Source: Shinella sp. H4-D48
GTDB lineage: Bacteria > Pseudomonadota > Alphaproteobacteria > Rhizobiales > Rhizobiaceae
Assembly: GCF_022637395.1 (NCBI RefSeq)
Contig: NZ_CP093338.1
Coordinates: 558,001 to 622,000, forward strand
Length of the DNA: 64,000 nucleotides
Direction: 5' to 3'
Of this stretch, positions 35,803 to 45,255 are shown piece by piece. The notes under the pieces are model-generated. The model did not search any database. It saw only the letters and a list, made by a program, of their open reading frames with translations, and had not been told where the DNA came from. The first letter of the stretch is position 1. Each line of letters starts with the position of its first letter. The position numbers and the translations under genes were made by a program.

Positions 35803-37080
35803 ATGAAACGCCTATTGCCTTTAGCCATTCTAACATCCTGCGCCATCGGCTTTGCCGGCCAGGCGCAATCCCAGACTGTCTTCCTGTCCACTCAGCTTCG
35901 CCCGATCGAGGAGGCAACGGCAGTGCGCGAGGAACTGTTGAGCGGTCTTGACAAACCGGTGGAATACGTAGTCGAGGAGCCGCCGCAGTTTGCCGTGCGC
36001 ATGGAAGCCGAGCGCCAGGCTGGCAAGCACACGATCAGCCTTGTTGGTGCACTTCACGGCGAACTATCACCGCTCGCCGACAGGCAGATGCTTGAGCCTC
36101 TCGATGATCTTGCAAACAAGCTGGCCAGTGCCGGCATGCCGCAGTCGCTGATTGATCTCGGCAAGTTGGGCAAGGCCGAACAGCAATATATCCCTTGGAT
36201 GCAAGCAACTTACGTGATGGCAGCCAGCAAGGATGCATTGCAATACCTCCCCGAAGGCGCCGACATCAACAAGCTCACCTACGACCAGTTTATCGAGTGG
36301 GGCAAAAAGATGAAGGACGAAACCGGAGCGCCGCAGATCGGTTTCCCGGCCGGACCGAAGGGTTTGATGCCTCGCTACTTCCAGGGCTATTTCTATCCGT
36401 CCTTCACCGGAGGCGTGGTGCGAACCTTCCAGAATGCCGATGCAGTCGCCGGTTGGGAAAAGCTCAGGGAATTGTGGAGTGTCGTCAGCCCTAACTCGAC
36501 GAATTACGATTTCATGCAGGAGCCGCTCGCGTCCGGTGAAGTAATGGTCGTCTGGGATCACGTCGCTCGCCTGAAGAACGCCATTTCCGGCTCTCCGGAC
36601 AACTACGTCGTCTTCCCCGCGCCCGCAGGTCCGAAGGGACGGGGTTACATGCCGGTCATTGCTGGTCTCGCCATCCCCAAGGGCTCCCCGGACAAAGACA
36701 GTGCCACAGCAATCATCGAGCATCTTGCCACCCAGGAGGTCCAACTGCAGACGGCGTCGCTGGTTGGATTCTTCCCGACGTTGAACGTGAAGCTGCCGGA
36801 AGACCTCGATCCAGGGGTGGCACTTCTCGCAGGTGCCGTTACCGCCACCCAGAGCGCACCTGATGCGGTCATTTCGCTCCTGCCGGTTGGCCTTGGCGAC
36901 AAAGGGGGTGAGTTCAACAAGATATATATGGACGCCTTCCAACGGATCATCCTGCAGGACGAACCGATCGCCGACGTGCTGAAACTGCAGGGTGAGGCCC
37001 TTAACAAGCTGATGGCCGATACCAAGGCACCTTGTTGGGCCCCTGACGCTAAAAGCGATGGCGCCTGCCCGGTGGAGTAA
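35803..37080 (+). CDS. Sugar ABC transporter substrate-binding protein (family 1)
   Basis: A 425-residue periplasmic protein with a Sec signal (residues 1-22, ending AQS-QT), no lipobox. The fold-1 binding-protein layout has RFEMQA-like sugar-site features such as YIPWMQATYVMAASKDALQYLP, typical of carbohydrate-uptake (CUT1) binding proteins. GGAGG precedes the ATG. First gene of a binding protein - two permeases - ATPase - glycoside hydrolase operon behind LacI. A ten-bp hairpin after the stop can stabilise the abundant 5' mRNA. Confidence 0.9.
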   Translation: MKRLLPLAILTSCAIGFAGQAQSQTVFLSTQLRPIEEATAVREELLSGLDKPVEYVVEEPPQFAVRMEAERQAGKHTISLVGALHGELSPLADRQMLEPLDDLANKLASAGMPQSLIDLGKLGKAEQQYIPWMQATYVMAASKDALQYLPEGADINKLTYDQFIEWGKKMKDETGAPQIGFPAGPKGLMPRYFQGYFYPSFTGGVVRTFQNADAVAGWEKLRELWSVVSPNSTNYDFMQEPLASGEVMVVWDHVARLKNAISGSPDNYVVFPAPAGPKGRGYMPVIAGLAIPKGSPDKDSATAIIEHLATQEVQLQTASLVGFFPTLNVKLPEDLDPGVALLAGAVTATQSAPDAVISLLPVGLGDKGGEFNKIYMDAFQRIILQDEPIADVLKLQGEALNKLMADTKAPCWAPDAKSDGACPVE

Positions 37081-37131
37081 GGTTCCCGGGCTTGCTCGAG
37101 CTTCGGCCGACGTGATCGTAGGCTGCCAATC

Positions 37132-37159
37132 CCTCTCTCCCGGCTTTTGGGGAGAGAGG
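37132..37159 (+). other. mRNA stabiliser-type hairpin after the binding-protein gene
   Basis: Perfect inverted repeat CCTCTCTCCC / GGGAGAGAGG with an 8-base loop between the binding-protein and permease genes. No T-run follows, so it is more likely an RNA-protecting or partial-terminator element that raises binding-protein expression over the permeases. Confidence 0.6.
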
Positions 37160-37291
37160 CTGTCCTCTATCGCAGCGTTGAGCAGGTGGGTGTACCATCC
37201 GTCCTCCTCCCGCTGACGAAGAAACATTCGGCAGGCGGATAAAAGGCGGCAGCCCCCGCCAAAGACATTTCAACGAAACAAGGGGTGCCCC

Positions 37292-38143
37292 ATGACCCAA
37301 TCCAGACCCTGGATTCCCTACGCGTTAATACTTCCTTCCGTTGTCTTTCTAGGCCTGCTCTTCATCGTGCCGCTGCTGCAGACGTTGTGGCTGGCCGTAT
37401 CTGATAACGGCATGCCATCGCTCGCCAACATGACGACGATGGTGAGTGACCTCAATTTTGGCCGTTCCGTCTTCAACACGTTCCTGCTGACACTCGCCGT
37501 CGTCCCCATCCAGATCGTCATGGCGCTGACCATGGGTTCAATGGTCGCCAAGATGAACGGCGGCCGCGAGACAATCCTATGGATATGGACCATCCCCCTC
37601 GGTATTTCCGATTTGGCCGCCGGCATGGTCTGGCTGTCGATTCTGCAGAATACCGGCTATCTCAACACCATCCTCTACAGCATGGGAGTGATCGAACGAC
37701 AGACCGCCTGGCTCACCTATCAGACGCCGGTAGCGCTATTTGTCGGCATCGCTATTGCCGAAATCTGGCGCGGCACCGCGATCGTAATGATCATCATCGT
37801 TGCCGGCCTCAACCAGGTGCCGAAGGAGTTCAAAGAAGCGGCCGAAATCTTCGGTGCGAGCCCTTGGACCCGGTTCACACGCATCACCCTGCCGTTGATC
37901 CGCCCTGCCCTCCAATCAGCTCTGATCCTGCGCACGGTTCTGGCGTTTGAAGTCTTCGCGGTGGTCTACGCGCTCGGCGGGCGCAATTTTCCAGTCCTCG
38001 TCGGCGAGGCCTATAATTGGCAGAACCAGAACCAGAATTATGGCGTGGCTGCCGCCTATGCGGTTCTGATCATGGTCATCTCGCTTGCCGCCACTCTCGT
38101 CTATCTGAAAGTCGTCAAGGTCGATCCGGAGCGTCTGCCATGA
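37292..38143 (+). CDS. Sugar ABC transporter permease 1
   Basis: A 283-residue inner-membrane permease with six helices. The EAA motif EFKEAAEIFGASPWTRFTRI (about residues 182-201) contacts the ATPase. AAGGGG precedes the ATG, and the stop overlaps the next permease start (ATGA). Part of the CUT1-type importer. Confidence 0.9.
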   Translation: MTQSRPWIPYALILPSVVFLGLLFIVPLLQTLWLAVSDNGMPSLANMTTMVSDLNFGRSVFNTFLLTLAVVPIQIVMALTMGSMVAKMNGGRETILWIWTIPLGISDLAAGMVWLSILQNTGYLNTILYSMGVIERQTAWLTYQTPVALFVGIAIAEIWRGTAIVMIIIVAGLNQVPKEFKEAAEIFGASPWTRFTRITLPLIRPALQSALILRTVLAFEVFAVVYALGGRNFPVLVGEAYNWQNQNQNYGVAAAYAVLIMVISLAATLVYLKVVKVDPERLP

Positions 38144-38970
38144 ATACAGTAAATCATACGAGCTTCGGTTCGGCACGTCGCCTTTTATTCTGGAGCGGCA
38201 TCGTCGCACTGTGTGCCTGGGTCCTGGTACCAATCTATCTGGTGGCGCTTGGCGCACTGGGCGGTCGCACGGGCGCATATCAATGGCCAAAGACCTTTCT
38301 GCCTACCAATATATCACTGCAGCCTTTCATTCTGTTCCTAAAAACCGAAGGCGTTTTCCAATCGTTCCTCAATTCGCTCGGTGCGGCTGGCATCACGGTG
38401 GCGTTGTCGATTGCGCTCGGTGCACCGGCGGGTTATGCGCTGGCACGCTATAGTTTCAACGGGAAGGACAGCTACCGGCTTCTGGTGCTTCTAACCCGCG
38501 CCTTCCCGCTCGCCATCCTCGCCCTGCCGTTGACGGTTTCCTTTATCCGGCTTGGCCTTTACGACACAGTCCTCGGGGTTGGTCTCATCCACACTGTGCT
38601 CGCGCTTCCCTTTGCCGCACTGGTGACGCAAGGAATTTTTCTCGGTGTCCCGCGAGAGCTGGAGGAGGCGGCATGGGTGTTCGGGTGCACGCGTATTCAG
38701 GCGTTTTTCAAGGTGGTGGCGCCACTCGCCCTGCCGGGCCTTGTAGCAACAGCGGTGTTCGCCTTCGTTATTTCATGGAATGAGGTGTTTGCAGCATCGG
38801 TCCTTACCGTGCGCAACCGTACATTGACGGCCTATCTGCTCACCGTTCTGTCGGAAAGCCCGATGCACTACCGCTTCGCCGGTGGCCTCATACTCATCCT
38901 TCCCTCGGTTATCTTCATCTTCGCAGTCAGGCGCTACCTGTTTGCGATCTGGGGCGTCTCTTCAAAGTAA
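38140..38970 (+). CDS. Sugar ABC transporter permease 2
   Basis: A 276-residue permease with six helices and the EAA loop ELEEAAWVFGCTRIQAFFKV. The ATG at 38140 overlaps the previous stop. The earlier in-frame start at 38017 would lie inside permease 1 and adds non-homologous residues, so it was rejected. Heterodimer partner of permease 1. Confidence 0.9.
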   Translation: MNTVNHTSFGSARRLLFWSGIVALCAWVLVPIYLVALGALGGRTGAYQWPKTFLPTNISLQPFILFLKTEGVFQSFLNSLGAAGITVALSIALGAPAGYALARYSFNGKDSYRLLVLLTRAFPLAILALPLTVSFIRLGLYDTVLGVGLIHTVLALPFAALVTQGIFLGVPRELEEAAWVFGCTRIQAFFKVVAPLALPGLVATAVFAFVISWNEVFAASVLTVRNRTLTAYLLTVLSESPMHYRFAGGLILILPSVIFIFAVRRYLFAIWGVSSK

Positions 38971-38981
38971 CGGGTACACTT

Positions 38982-40034
38982 ATGGCCAACATTGTCGTCG
39001 ACAACATCAAGAAGAGTTTTGGTTCGTTCCAGGCGCTCAGAGGCGTCTCACTGAAGATCAATCACGGCGAGTTCGTCTCGCTGCTCGGCCCGTCGGGATG
39101 CGGAAAGACCACGCTTTTGCGCATCATCGCCGGCCTTGAAACCTCGAACTCCGGCGATATTTTTATCGGCGGGAAATCCGTCATCGGCCAGCTGCCAAAA
39201 GATCGCGGGCTCGCCATGGTCTTCCAGAACTACGCCGTTTTCCCTCATATGACTGTCTACGAAAACGTTGCATTCGGCCTCAGAATGCAGAAGGCGGACG
39301 ACGCCCGCGTCAAAAAACAAGTCGAAAAAGCCGCTGGTCTTCTGCACATAGAACCCTACCTCGACCGCTATCCCAACAAGCTGTCCGGCGGTCAGCGACA
39401 GCGTGTTGCCGTTGCCCGCGCCCTGGCTGTCGAGCCGGGTGTGCTGTTGATGGACGAGCCGCTTTCGAACCTCGATGCGCTGCTGCGGCTTGAAATGCGC
39501 ACGGAGCTTAAAACCGTACTTCAGGAAGCCGGCACCACCACCATTTACGTCACCCACGACCAGACAGAAGCAATGGGCCTGTCGGATCGTATCGCCGTCG
39601 TGCATGACGGTCGTATCGAACAGGTCGGAACACCAGTCGAGGTCTATAATCACCCCGCCACCCGTTTCGTCGGCGGTTTCATCGGCAATCCGCCAATGAA
39701 TTTCATTACCATGCCAGTCAGCGGTGGCCATGTCGCTATTGGCTCTGAGCGTTTCGCCGTCCCGGCAGCTGGCGGCGAGATCGTGCTCGGCCTGCGCGGC
39801 GAAACCGTCGAACGGGCGCCCATTGGACAGGGACTGGACATGCAGGTCCGCGTTGCTGAGCCGATGGGATCCCACCTGCTCCTCACCGGCAGCATTCTTG
39901 GCCAGCCGGCCCGCGTAATTCTGCCCGCCACCGAAACAGTGAAGAACGGCGAGATAGTAGGGCTTACGCTCGACCCAAAGCGCCTGACATGGCTGTCATC
40001 TGAAAACGGCGTGTCCTATCCGGCTGCTGCTTAA
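38982..40034 (+). CDS. Sugar ABC transporter ATP-binding protein
   Basis: A 350-residue CUT1-type ATPase. Walker A GPSGCGKTT (about residues 37-45), signature LSGGQRQR, Walker B VLLMDEPLSNLD and the H-loop VTHDQTEAM are all intact. The C-terminal TOBE region (about 240-350) is present. It is 11 bases after permease 2. Confidence 0.92.
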   Translation: MANIVVDNIKKSFGSFQALRGVSLKINHGEFVSLLGPSGCGKTTLLRIIAGLETSNSGDIFIGGKSVIGQLPKDRGLAMVFQNYAVFPHMTVYENVAFGLRMQKADDARVKKQVEKAAGLLHIEPYLDRYPNKLSGGQRQRVAVARALAVEPGVLLMDEPLSNLDALLRLEMRTELKTVLQEAGTTTIYVTHDQTEAMGLSDRIAVVHDGRIEQVGTPVEVYNHPATRFVGGFIGNPPMNFITMPVSGGHVAIGSERFAVPAAGGEIVLGLRGETVERAPIGQGLDMQVRVAEPMGSHLLLTGSILGQPARVILPATETVKNGEIVGLTLDPKRLTWLSSENGVSYPAAA

Positions 40035-40052
40035 AAGTTCTGGAGTACAAAT

Positions 40053-41330
40053 ATGACCAAGCATATCGACGAGGCCTACCGTATCCTCGCGGCCAATGAT
40101 CGTGGCGGATACACTGTACCGACTGACCGGCTTTATCCCTTCCAGTGGAACTGGGATTCCGCCTTCGTCGCTATGGGTTTTGCAACTTATGACATCAGCC
40201 GCGCCTACCGCGAACTGGAACGGCTGATCGAAGGCCAGTGGGCCACTGGAATGATCCCTCATATCGTCTTCCACCAGCCGAGCGATACCTATTTCCCTGG
40301 CCCTGATGTCTGGCGCACCAACCACTCGATCCCGACCTCCGGCATCACCCAGCCACCTGTCTTCGGCATTGCGCTGCGCGTCGTGCATGAGGCAGCTCTC
40401 AAAGCCGGAACGGACAATGCGGCGGCCCGTACGCTCGCTCTCTTCCATGCCGGCTTGAGATGGCACCGCTGGTGGTATACCGCACGTGACCCGGACGGCA
40501 CCGGTCTCGTTGCCCTTCTACACCCATGGGAAAGCGGCAGTGACAATTCTCCGGCATGGGACACTGCTCTGGCCCGCGTGCCGACGACAACAGATACGGC
40601 CGTGGTGCGCAAGGACACCGGCCATGTTGATGCCGCCATGCGCCCGCGCGACGAGGATTATCGTCGTTTCATCCATCTGGTCGATACCTACGCCGCCTGT
40701 GGTTGGGATCCGGTCAGGCAATGGGAAAAGACCCCGTTCAAGATTGCCGAGGTTCAAACGACCGGTATCCTTCTCAAGGCCGGCGAGGATCTAGAATACA
40801 TTGCAAAATCGCTTGGCCTCACGGCCGAAGCGGAAGAACTGTCGCGTTACAACGACCTGACCCGCGGGGCGCTTCTTGCCCAGTGGCGCCCTGCCCTTTC
40901 GCGTTTCGTTTCGCGCGACCTTGTTTCTGGCGAAGACATCGATGCGCCTACCCAGGCCGGCTTCATCCCGCTTCTCGCTCTGGATCTCGACGGGGACTTG
41001 GCCAACGCCGCGGTGGCTGAGATGAAGCTCTGGTCCCGCGATATGAGGGTCGCCTTCCCAACCACAAAACCCTTCAGCGAAAGCTGGGAGCCAAAACGGT
41101 ACTGGCGCGGCCCCGCTTGGGCAATCATCAACTGGCTTCTGATCGACGGTCTCAACCGCAACAACCAGCCGGATATGGCAGAGGCACTACGCGTTTCGAC
41201 GATCAATGCGATAGAAGCCGAGGGCTTTGCCGAATATTTCGACCCCACCACCGGCGACGGCTGCGGCGGCCTCGGCTTTTCCTGGACGGCGGCAGCCTAT
41301 CTGAACCTCTTACAAACTGGCCAAGCTTAG
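40053..41330 (+). CDS. MGH1-type glycoside hydrolase (glucosyl/mannosylglycerate hydrolase-like)
   Basis: A 425-residue (alpha/alpha)6 enzyme resembling GH63-clan MGH1-type hydrolases. Visible motifs are YPFQWNWDSAFVAMGF near the N-terminus, ESGSDNSPAWD (candidate catalytic Asp) and FAEYFDPTTGDGCGGLGFSW (candidate catalytic Glu). It has no signal peptide, so it acts in the cytoplasm on a sugar brought in by the upstream importer. Relatives hydrolyse glucosylglycerate and mannosylglycerate, compatible solutes; other alpha-glycosides are possible. It is the last gene of the LacI-controlled operon. Confidence 0.8.
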   Translation: MTKHIDEAYRILAANDRGGYTVPTDRLYPFQWNWDSAFVAMGFATYDISRAYRELERLIEGQWATGMIPHIVFHQPSDTYFPGPDVWRTNHSIPTSGITQPPVFGIALRVVHEAALKAGTDNAAARTLALFHAGLRWHRWWYTARDPDGTGLVALLHPWESGSDNSPAWDTALARVPTTTDTAVVRKDTGHVDAAMRPRDEDYRRFIHLVDTYAACGWDPVRQWEKTPFKIAEVQTTGILLKAGEDLEYIAKSLGLTAEAEELSRYNDLTRGALLAQWRPALSRFVSRDLVSGEDIDAPTQAGFIPLLALDLDGDLANAAVAEMKLWSRDMRVAFPTTKPFSESWEPKRYWRGPAWAIINWLLIDGLNRNNQPDMAEALRVSTINAIEAEGFAEYFDPTTGDGCGGLGFSWTAAAYLNLLQTGQA

Positions 41331-41430
41331 GGTCGCCTGTTTTTTGCAAGGGAACATTCGTGGAATAGGATGACGATATCGTCAGGTGTGTGCTGAGACA
41401 GGTGTTTTCAACTGCAAACGAAAGCGTGCC

Positions 41431-41821
41431 TCCCGTCCATACTATTCTCACCGATAACGGCATCCAGTTCACAGAGCAGCTTCGGAACCGGAATACCATC
41501 TATTCCGGGCCGATGCGCTTCGACATGATCTGCTGGGCCAGCGGGATCAAGCACAGGCTGACCAAACCCAACCATCCATGGACCAATGGCCAGATCGAAC
41601 GGATGAACCGCACGATCAAGAAGGCCACCGTCAAGCGCTTCCATTACGACAGCCACGAGCAGCTGCGAACACCCTTCGCAGACCTGATGGCGGCCTACAA
41701 CTTCGCACGAAGGCTCAAGATCCTCGGCGGTCTCACGCCATATGAACACATCTGCAAGGCCTGGACCTCAGAGCAAAATCGCCGCAGAGTGAGACAGTCC
41801 CATTATTCCGCACTGGAATGA
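41431..41821 (+). pseudogene. IS481-type transposase C-terminal remnant
   Basis: The frame carries HTILTDNGIQF (second catalytic Asp), then HPWTNGQIERMNRTIKKAT (third catalytic Glu) and ends in a helical tail. The N-terminal HTH and first catalytic Asp are missing, and upstream codons from the ATG at 41390 are not homologous. Its first 45 or so bases match the end of the remnant at 2-259, which holds the complementary half. The stop lies 2 bases from the stop of the convergent UxaA-type gene, so the IS right end is lost. Confidence 0.8.
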
Positions 41822-41823
41822 AG

Positions 41824-43380
41824 TTATGTGACAGCGCCAATCTGCCAGGGCACAAATTCATTATCGCCGTAGTTGTAGTCCTCGCTCAGCGTGTGTTCCC
41901 CGGAAGCGACAGCGATGATGCGTTCGAAAATCCGCTCGCCGGCATCCTGGATACTGTCCGTACCGTCGATGATGCCGCCGCAATTGATATCCATGTCCTC
42001 GCTCATGCGGTGATACATTTCGCTATTGGTCGCGACTTTGATGCAGGGAGCCGGTTTGAATCCCGATACGGATCCCCGGCCGGTCGTAAAAACGATGAGA
42101 TTGCAGCCGCCGGCAACCTGTCCGGTTACAGCCACGGGATCGTAGCCGGGCGTGTCCATGAAGACGAAGCCCGGTACGGTGATCAGTTCGCCATACTCGT
42201 AGACTTCCTGCAACGGCATGGAGCCGCCCTTGGCGACTGCACCAAGCGATTTTTCCAGAATGGTCGTCAGCCCGCCTTCCTTGTTTCCGTGGGAAGGGTT
42301 GTTATTGAGCTCCGCGCCGTTCTTTTCCGTATAGTTTCGCCACCAATCGATACGCGTCATCAGTTTTTCAGCGACATCCGGGGTCGCAGCGCGGCGGGTA
42401 AGGAGATGCTCCGCGCCATAAATTTCAGGGGTTTCGCTGAGCACGGCCGTTCCTCCGTTCTTCACGAGGAGGTCCGCTGCATATCCCAGAGCGGGGTTGG
42501 CGGTGATCCCGGAATAGCCATCGGATCCGCCGCATTGGAGGGCGAGCTTTAGTCCCGAAAGAGGGACTGAGGTGCGCTCGATATCGTTTATGTCAGGTGC
42601 CATTTCATCGATGATGCGGATGGCCTCCTCGATAGTCTTGCGCGTTCCGCCCATTTGCTGGATCGTCATGGTGCGCAGCCGGGTTCCCTCGTCCAGCTCG
42701 AAAGCCTCGACCAGATGACCGATCTGGTTCGTCTCACATCCCAGCCCGATGATCAGGATCGCACCGAAGTTGGGATTACGCGCATAGCCGTTCATGACGC
42801 GGCGCAGATAAACGAAACCTTCTGTATCCATGGGAATGGCGCAGCCCGTTCCATGGGTCAGCGCTACGACACCGTCGATATTCGGATAACCGCCAAAACC
42901 CTTTGTTTTGTAGTGCTCCGCGATAGCCCTGGCGACCGTGGCCGAACAGTTTACCGAAGTGATGATGCCGATGTAATTGCGCGTACCGACGAGACCGTTG
43001 GGCCTGACATAGCCGCGGAACGTGCGTCGCTCTTCGGAAGGCAGAAGTGGGGTCGGGCCGCCGTCCCTGGCAAACTCGTGCGAAACGTGGCTCTCCAGCA
43101 TGGCTAGGTTCTTGAGATGAACGTGTTCGCCCGCCCGGATGTCGGTTTTGGCCGTGCCGATGACCTGACCGTATTTCAGCACCGGTTGGCCATTGGGAAT
43201 TTCCCGTACGGCGATTTTGTGTCCGCTTGGGATGGCATCCAGCGTCGTCAGACCCGCCAGCGTCTCTCCAGCCTCGATCGGCCTGGTCGCGACGATCACA
43301 TTGTCGGCTTCGTTGAGACGGATGATCGACAGGCCTGAATTGTGATCACGCCCAAATTCCGATTTGGTTGTTACAGCCAT
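41824..43380 (-). CDS. UxaA/GarD-family sugar-acid dehydratase
   Basis: A 518-residue protein. An N-terminal SAF-like domain (about 25-95) and a C-terminal UxaA/altronate-galactarate dehydratase domain (NGLVGTRNYIGIITSVNCSATVA, HGTGCAIPMDTEG, GLGCETNQI) are fused, the GarD-like length. The family removes water from aldonic/aldaric acids such as altronate or galactarate; the exact substrate is not readable. GGAG precedes the ATG. It is followed downstream by the IS481 remnant and belongs to the catabolic operon. Confidence 0.87.
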   Translation of the reverse strand: MAVTTKSEFGRDHNSGLSIIRLNEADNVIVATRPIEAGETLAGLTTLDAIPSGHKIAVREIPNGQPVLKYGQVIGTAKTDIRAGEHVHLKNLAMLESHVSHEFARDGGPTPLLPSEERRTFRGYVRPNGLVGTRNYIGIITSVNCSATVARAIAEHYKTKGFGGYPNIDGVVALTHGTGCAIPMDTEGFVYLRRVMNGYARNPNFGAILIIGLGCETNQIGHLVEAFELDEGTRLRTMTIQQMGGTRKTIEEAIRIIDEMAPDINDIERTSVPLSGLKLALQCGGSDGYSGITANPALGYAADLLVKNGGTAVLSETPEIYGAEHLLTRRAATPDVAEKLMTRIDWWRNYTEKNGAELNNNPSHGNKEGGLTTILEKSLGAVAKGGSMPLQEVYEYGELITVPGFVFMDTPGYDPVAVTGQVAGGCNLIVFTTGRGSVSGFKPAPCIKVATNSEMYHRMSEDMDINCGGIIDGTDSIQDAGERIFERIIAVASGEHTLSEDYNYGDNEFVPWQIGAVT

Positions 43381-43483
43381 TTGTATCTCCAGAGAGGGCA
43401 GGTGTCGGCATCAGCCTGTGGCGGTGTCGGCATTCGTGGCCCTAGTGAGGGATCAGGCCGCGTCGTATTGGATAAGAAGACGC

Positions 43484-44317
43484 TCACAACCCCATGAAAT
43501 CGGCCATGAGTTGAAGCTGGCAATTCAACATATGCTTTCCGAAATGGATGGTGCAGCCTGCGTTTCGCGCGGTTTTCAGGAGCGGCGTCACCTCGGGTTC
43601 CATAATCACCTCCGCCACCGTCATGCTGGATGTCAGTGTCCGCACATCCAAAGGAAGGGGGTCGCCGGATTTCATGCCGAGCGTGGTTCCGTTGATCACA
43701 ATATCGTGGCCGGAAGCGTCGGGGGTTCCCAGCGCGACCTCGACATCAGGATAAATGGACAAAAGCCTCTCACGCAGGTCGACGATCTTATCGGTGCTGC
43801 GGTTCGACAGCGTGATACGCGACGCCCTCGCTTCCGCCATGGCAAAGGCAACGGCGCTTGCAGCACCACCCGCGCCGACAAGGTAGACCGACTTGCCCTC
43901 GATATTCGTTCCCTGGCTGCGAAGCCCTTCAACGAAACCGACCCCGTCGAGCTGACCGCCGACAAGTTGTCCGTCCGCTTCGCGGCGCAGGATATTGACG
44001 GCGCCCACGGCCCGTGCGTGGGGCGTCAACTCGTCGCAAAGCGCGAGGATAGCCTGCTTGTGGGGCACCGTAACGATCGCCCCATCAAAGCTGCGCAATT
44101 TCCGCAGTGACCGAACAAGTTCCGGCAGGTCGTCAGGGGTGACGTTCATGGGAACCATGACCGCATCCTTGCGGCGCTCCCGCGCGATCCGGTTGATGCC
44201 GGGCGGTGCTTTGACGTGCTCGATCGGGTGAGCCAGAATGCCCAGAACGCGCGTCCTCCCAGTTATTTCACTCGCATCCGCCGCATCAAGCGACACAGCA
44301 GCGACATTCGTTGACAT
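43484..44317 (-). CDS. AroE-like (shikimate dehydrogenase family) protein with altered substrate site
   Basis: A 277-residue protein. NADP-binding Rossmann motif VGAGGAASA and the catalytic Lys in VTVPHKQAI are present. The shikimate-site pair of Ser (S14 and S16 in E. coli AroE, motif HSKSP) is replaced by Val and Ala here (HVKAP), so the enzyme probably does not bind shikimate carboxylate in the usual way. Together with the operon context, it may act on a different hydroxy or oxo acid. GAAAGG precedes the ATG; the gene is 11 bases downstream of the DapA-like gene. Confidence 0.85.
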   Translation of the reverse strand: MSTNVAAVSLDAADASEITGRTRVLGILAHPIEHVKAPPGINRIARERRKDAVMVPMNVTPDDLPELVRSLRKLRSFDGAIVTVPHKQAILALCDELTPHARAVGAVNILRREADGQLVGGQLDGVGFVEGLRSQGTNIEGKSVYLVGAGGAASAVAFAMAEARASRITLSNRSTDKIVDLRERLLSIYPDVEVALGTPDASGHDIVINGTTLGMKSGDPLPLDVRTLTSSMTVAEVIMEPEVTPLLKTARNAGCTIHFGKHMLNCQLQLMADFMGL

Positions 44318-44328
44318 ATCGATACCTT

Positions 44329-45255
44329 TCAGCGGCCCCAGCGCAACGCGACGGGATTGACGGCACGCGCCAGCTCGAGAAGACCCTCACGGCTCGCCGG
44401 ATGCAGCGGCTCCAGAGGATGACGAACATGATCCGAAGCGATCACGCCACCCTCCATCATCACGGCTTTCGCCGCACGCAGGCCACACTGCCTGTTCTCG
44501 TAATTGATCAGGGGCAATATCTTCTCATAGCCGGCCATTGCCGCATCCCGATCGCCTTTCGCATGGCTTTCGATGATCGGCTTTATCAGGTCCGGAATCA
44601 TCGCACTCGCCATGACGCCGGTTGCCCCGGCATCGAGGTCAGCCAGCAGGGTGATGGCTTCCTCACCATCGAAAGGCCCCTCGATCGCATCGCCACCGAC
44701 TTCGATGAGCTTGCGCAGCTTGGCGGCCGTGCCGGGAACCTCGATCTTGAAGTATCGCACAAGCGGATGCGCGCGGGCGATGCGGACCAGCAGATCGATC
44801 GAAAGATGAACCCCGCTCAACGGAGCGTCCTGGATCATGACGGGAATTCCGGCCGCGTCTGCGACACGAATAAAATGTTCGTAAATGGCGGTTTCATCTA
44901 CCTTGATGACGCCCGCGCCGTGATAGGGCGGCATCATCATCAGAAGTTTCGCCCCATGGCTGGAAGCATGGGCCGCCCGCTCTGCGGCGATGCGCGTGCT
45001 GAAATGACTGCAGGTCACCATGACGGGAACCCTGTCGCCGACATGCTCCAGACACACTTCCGTCAGTTGCCTGCGCTCATCGTCGGAAAGTAGGAACTGT
45101 TCAGAATAATTTGCCAGGATGCATATTCCGTCGACGCCCTGATCGATCATGCAATCCAGGACGCGCCGCTGGCTATCCAGATCGATATCCCCATTGGCAT
45201 GGAAAGGCGTCGGCGCGACGGGAAACAAGCCTGAATAGGGCTGAACAGTTGTCAT
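44329..45255 (-). CDS. DapA-like (dihydrodipicolinate synthase family) aldolase/dehydratase
   Basis: A 308-residue TIM-barrel enzyme with the Schiff-base Lys in RYFKIEVPG. The DapA Thr-Thr-Gly motif is replaced (LANYSEQ) and the catalytic Tyr position reads IQDAP instead of YNVP, so it is not a true DapA. Such members act on 2-keto-3-deoxy sugar acids as dehydratases or aldolases (known of the family). GGGAG lies 7 bases before the ATG. It fits a sugar-acid pathway with the UxaA-type gene. Confidence 0.85.
   Translation of the reverse strand: MTTVQPYSGLFPVAPTPFHANGDIDLDSQRRVLDCMIDQGVDGICILANYSEQFLLSDDERRQLTEVCLEHVGDRVPVMVTCSHFSTRIAAERAAHASSHGAKLLMMMPPYHGAGVIKVDETAIYEHFIRVADAAGIPVMIQDAPLSGVHLSIDLLVRIARAHPLVRYFKIEVPGTAAKLRKLIEVGGDAIEGPFDGEEAITLLADLDAGATGVMASAMIPDLIKPIIESHAKGDRDAAMAGYEKILPLINYENRQCGLRAAKAVMMEGGVIASDHVRHPLEPLHPASREGLLELARAVNPVALRWGR

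Noticed and set aside
36067-37227. 386-codon minus-strand frame overlapping the sugar-binding protein
   Set aside because: Antisense shadow in high-GC DNA; no ribosome site or family motif, and the plus frame is a clear binding protein with signal peptide.
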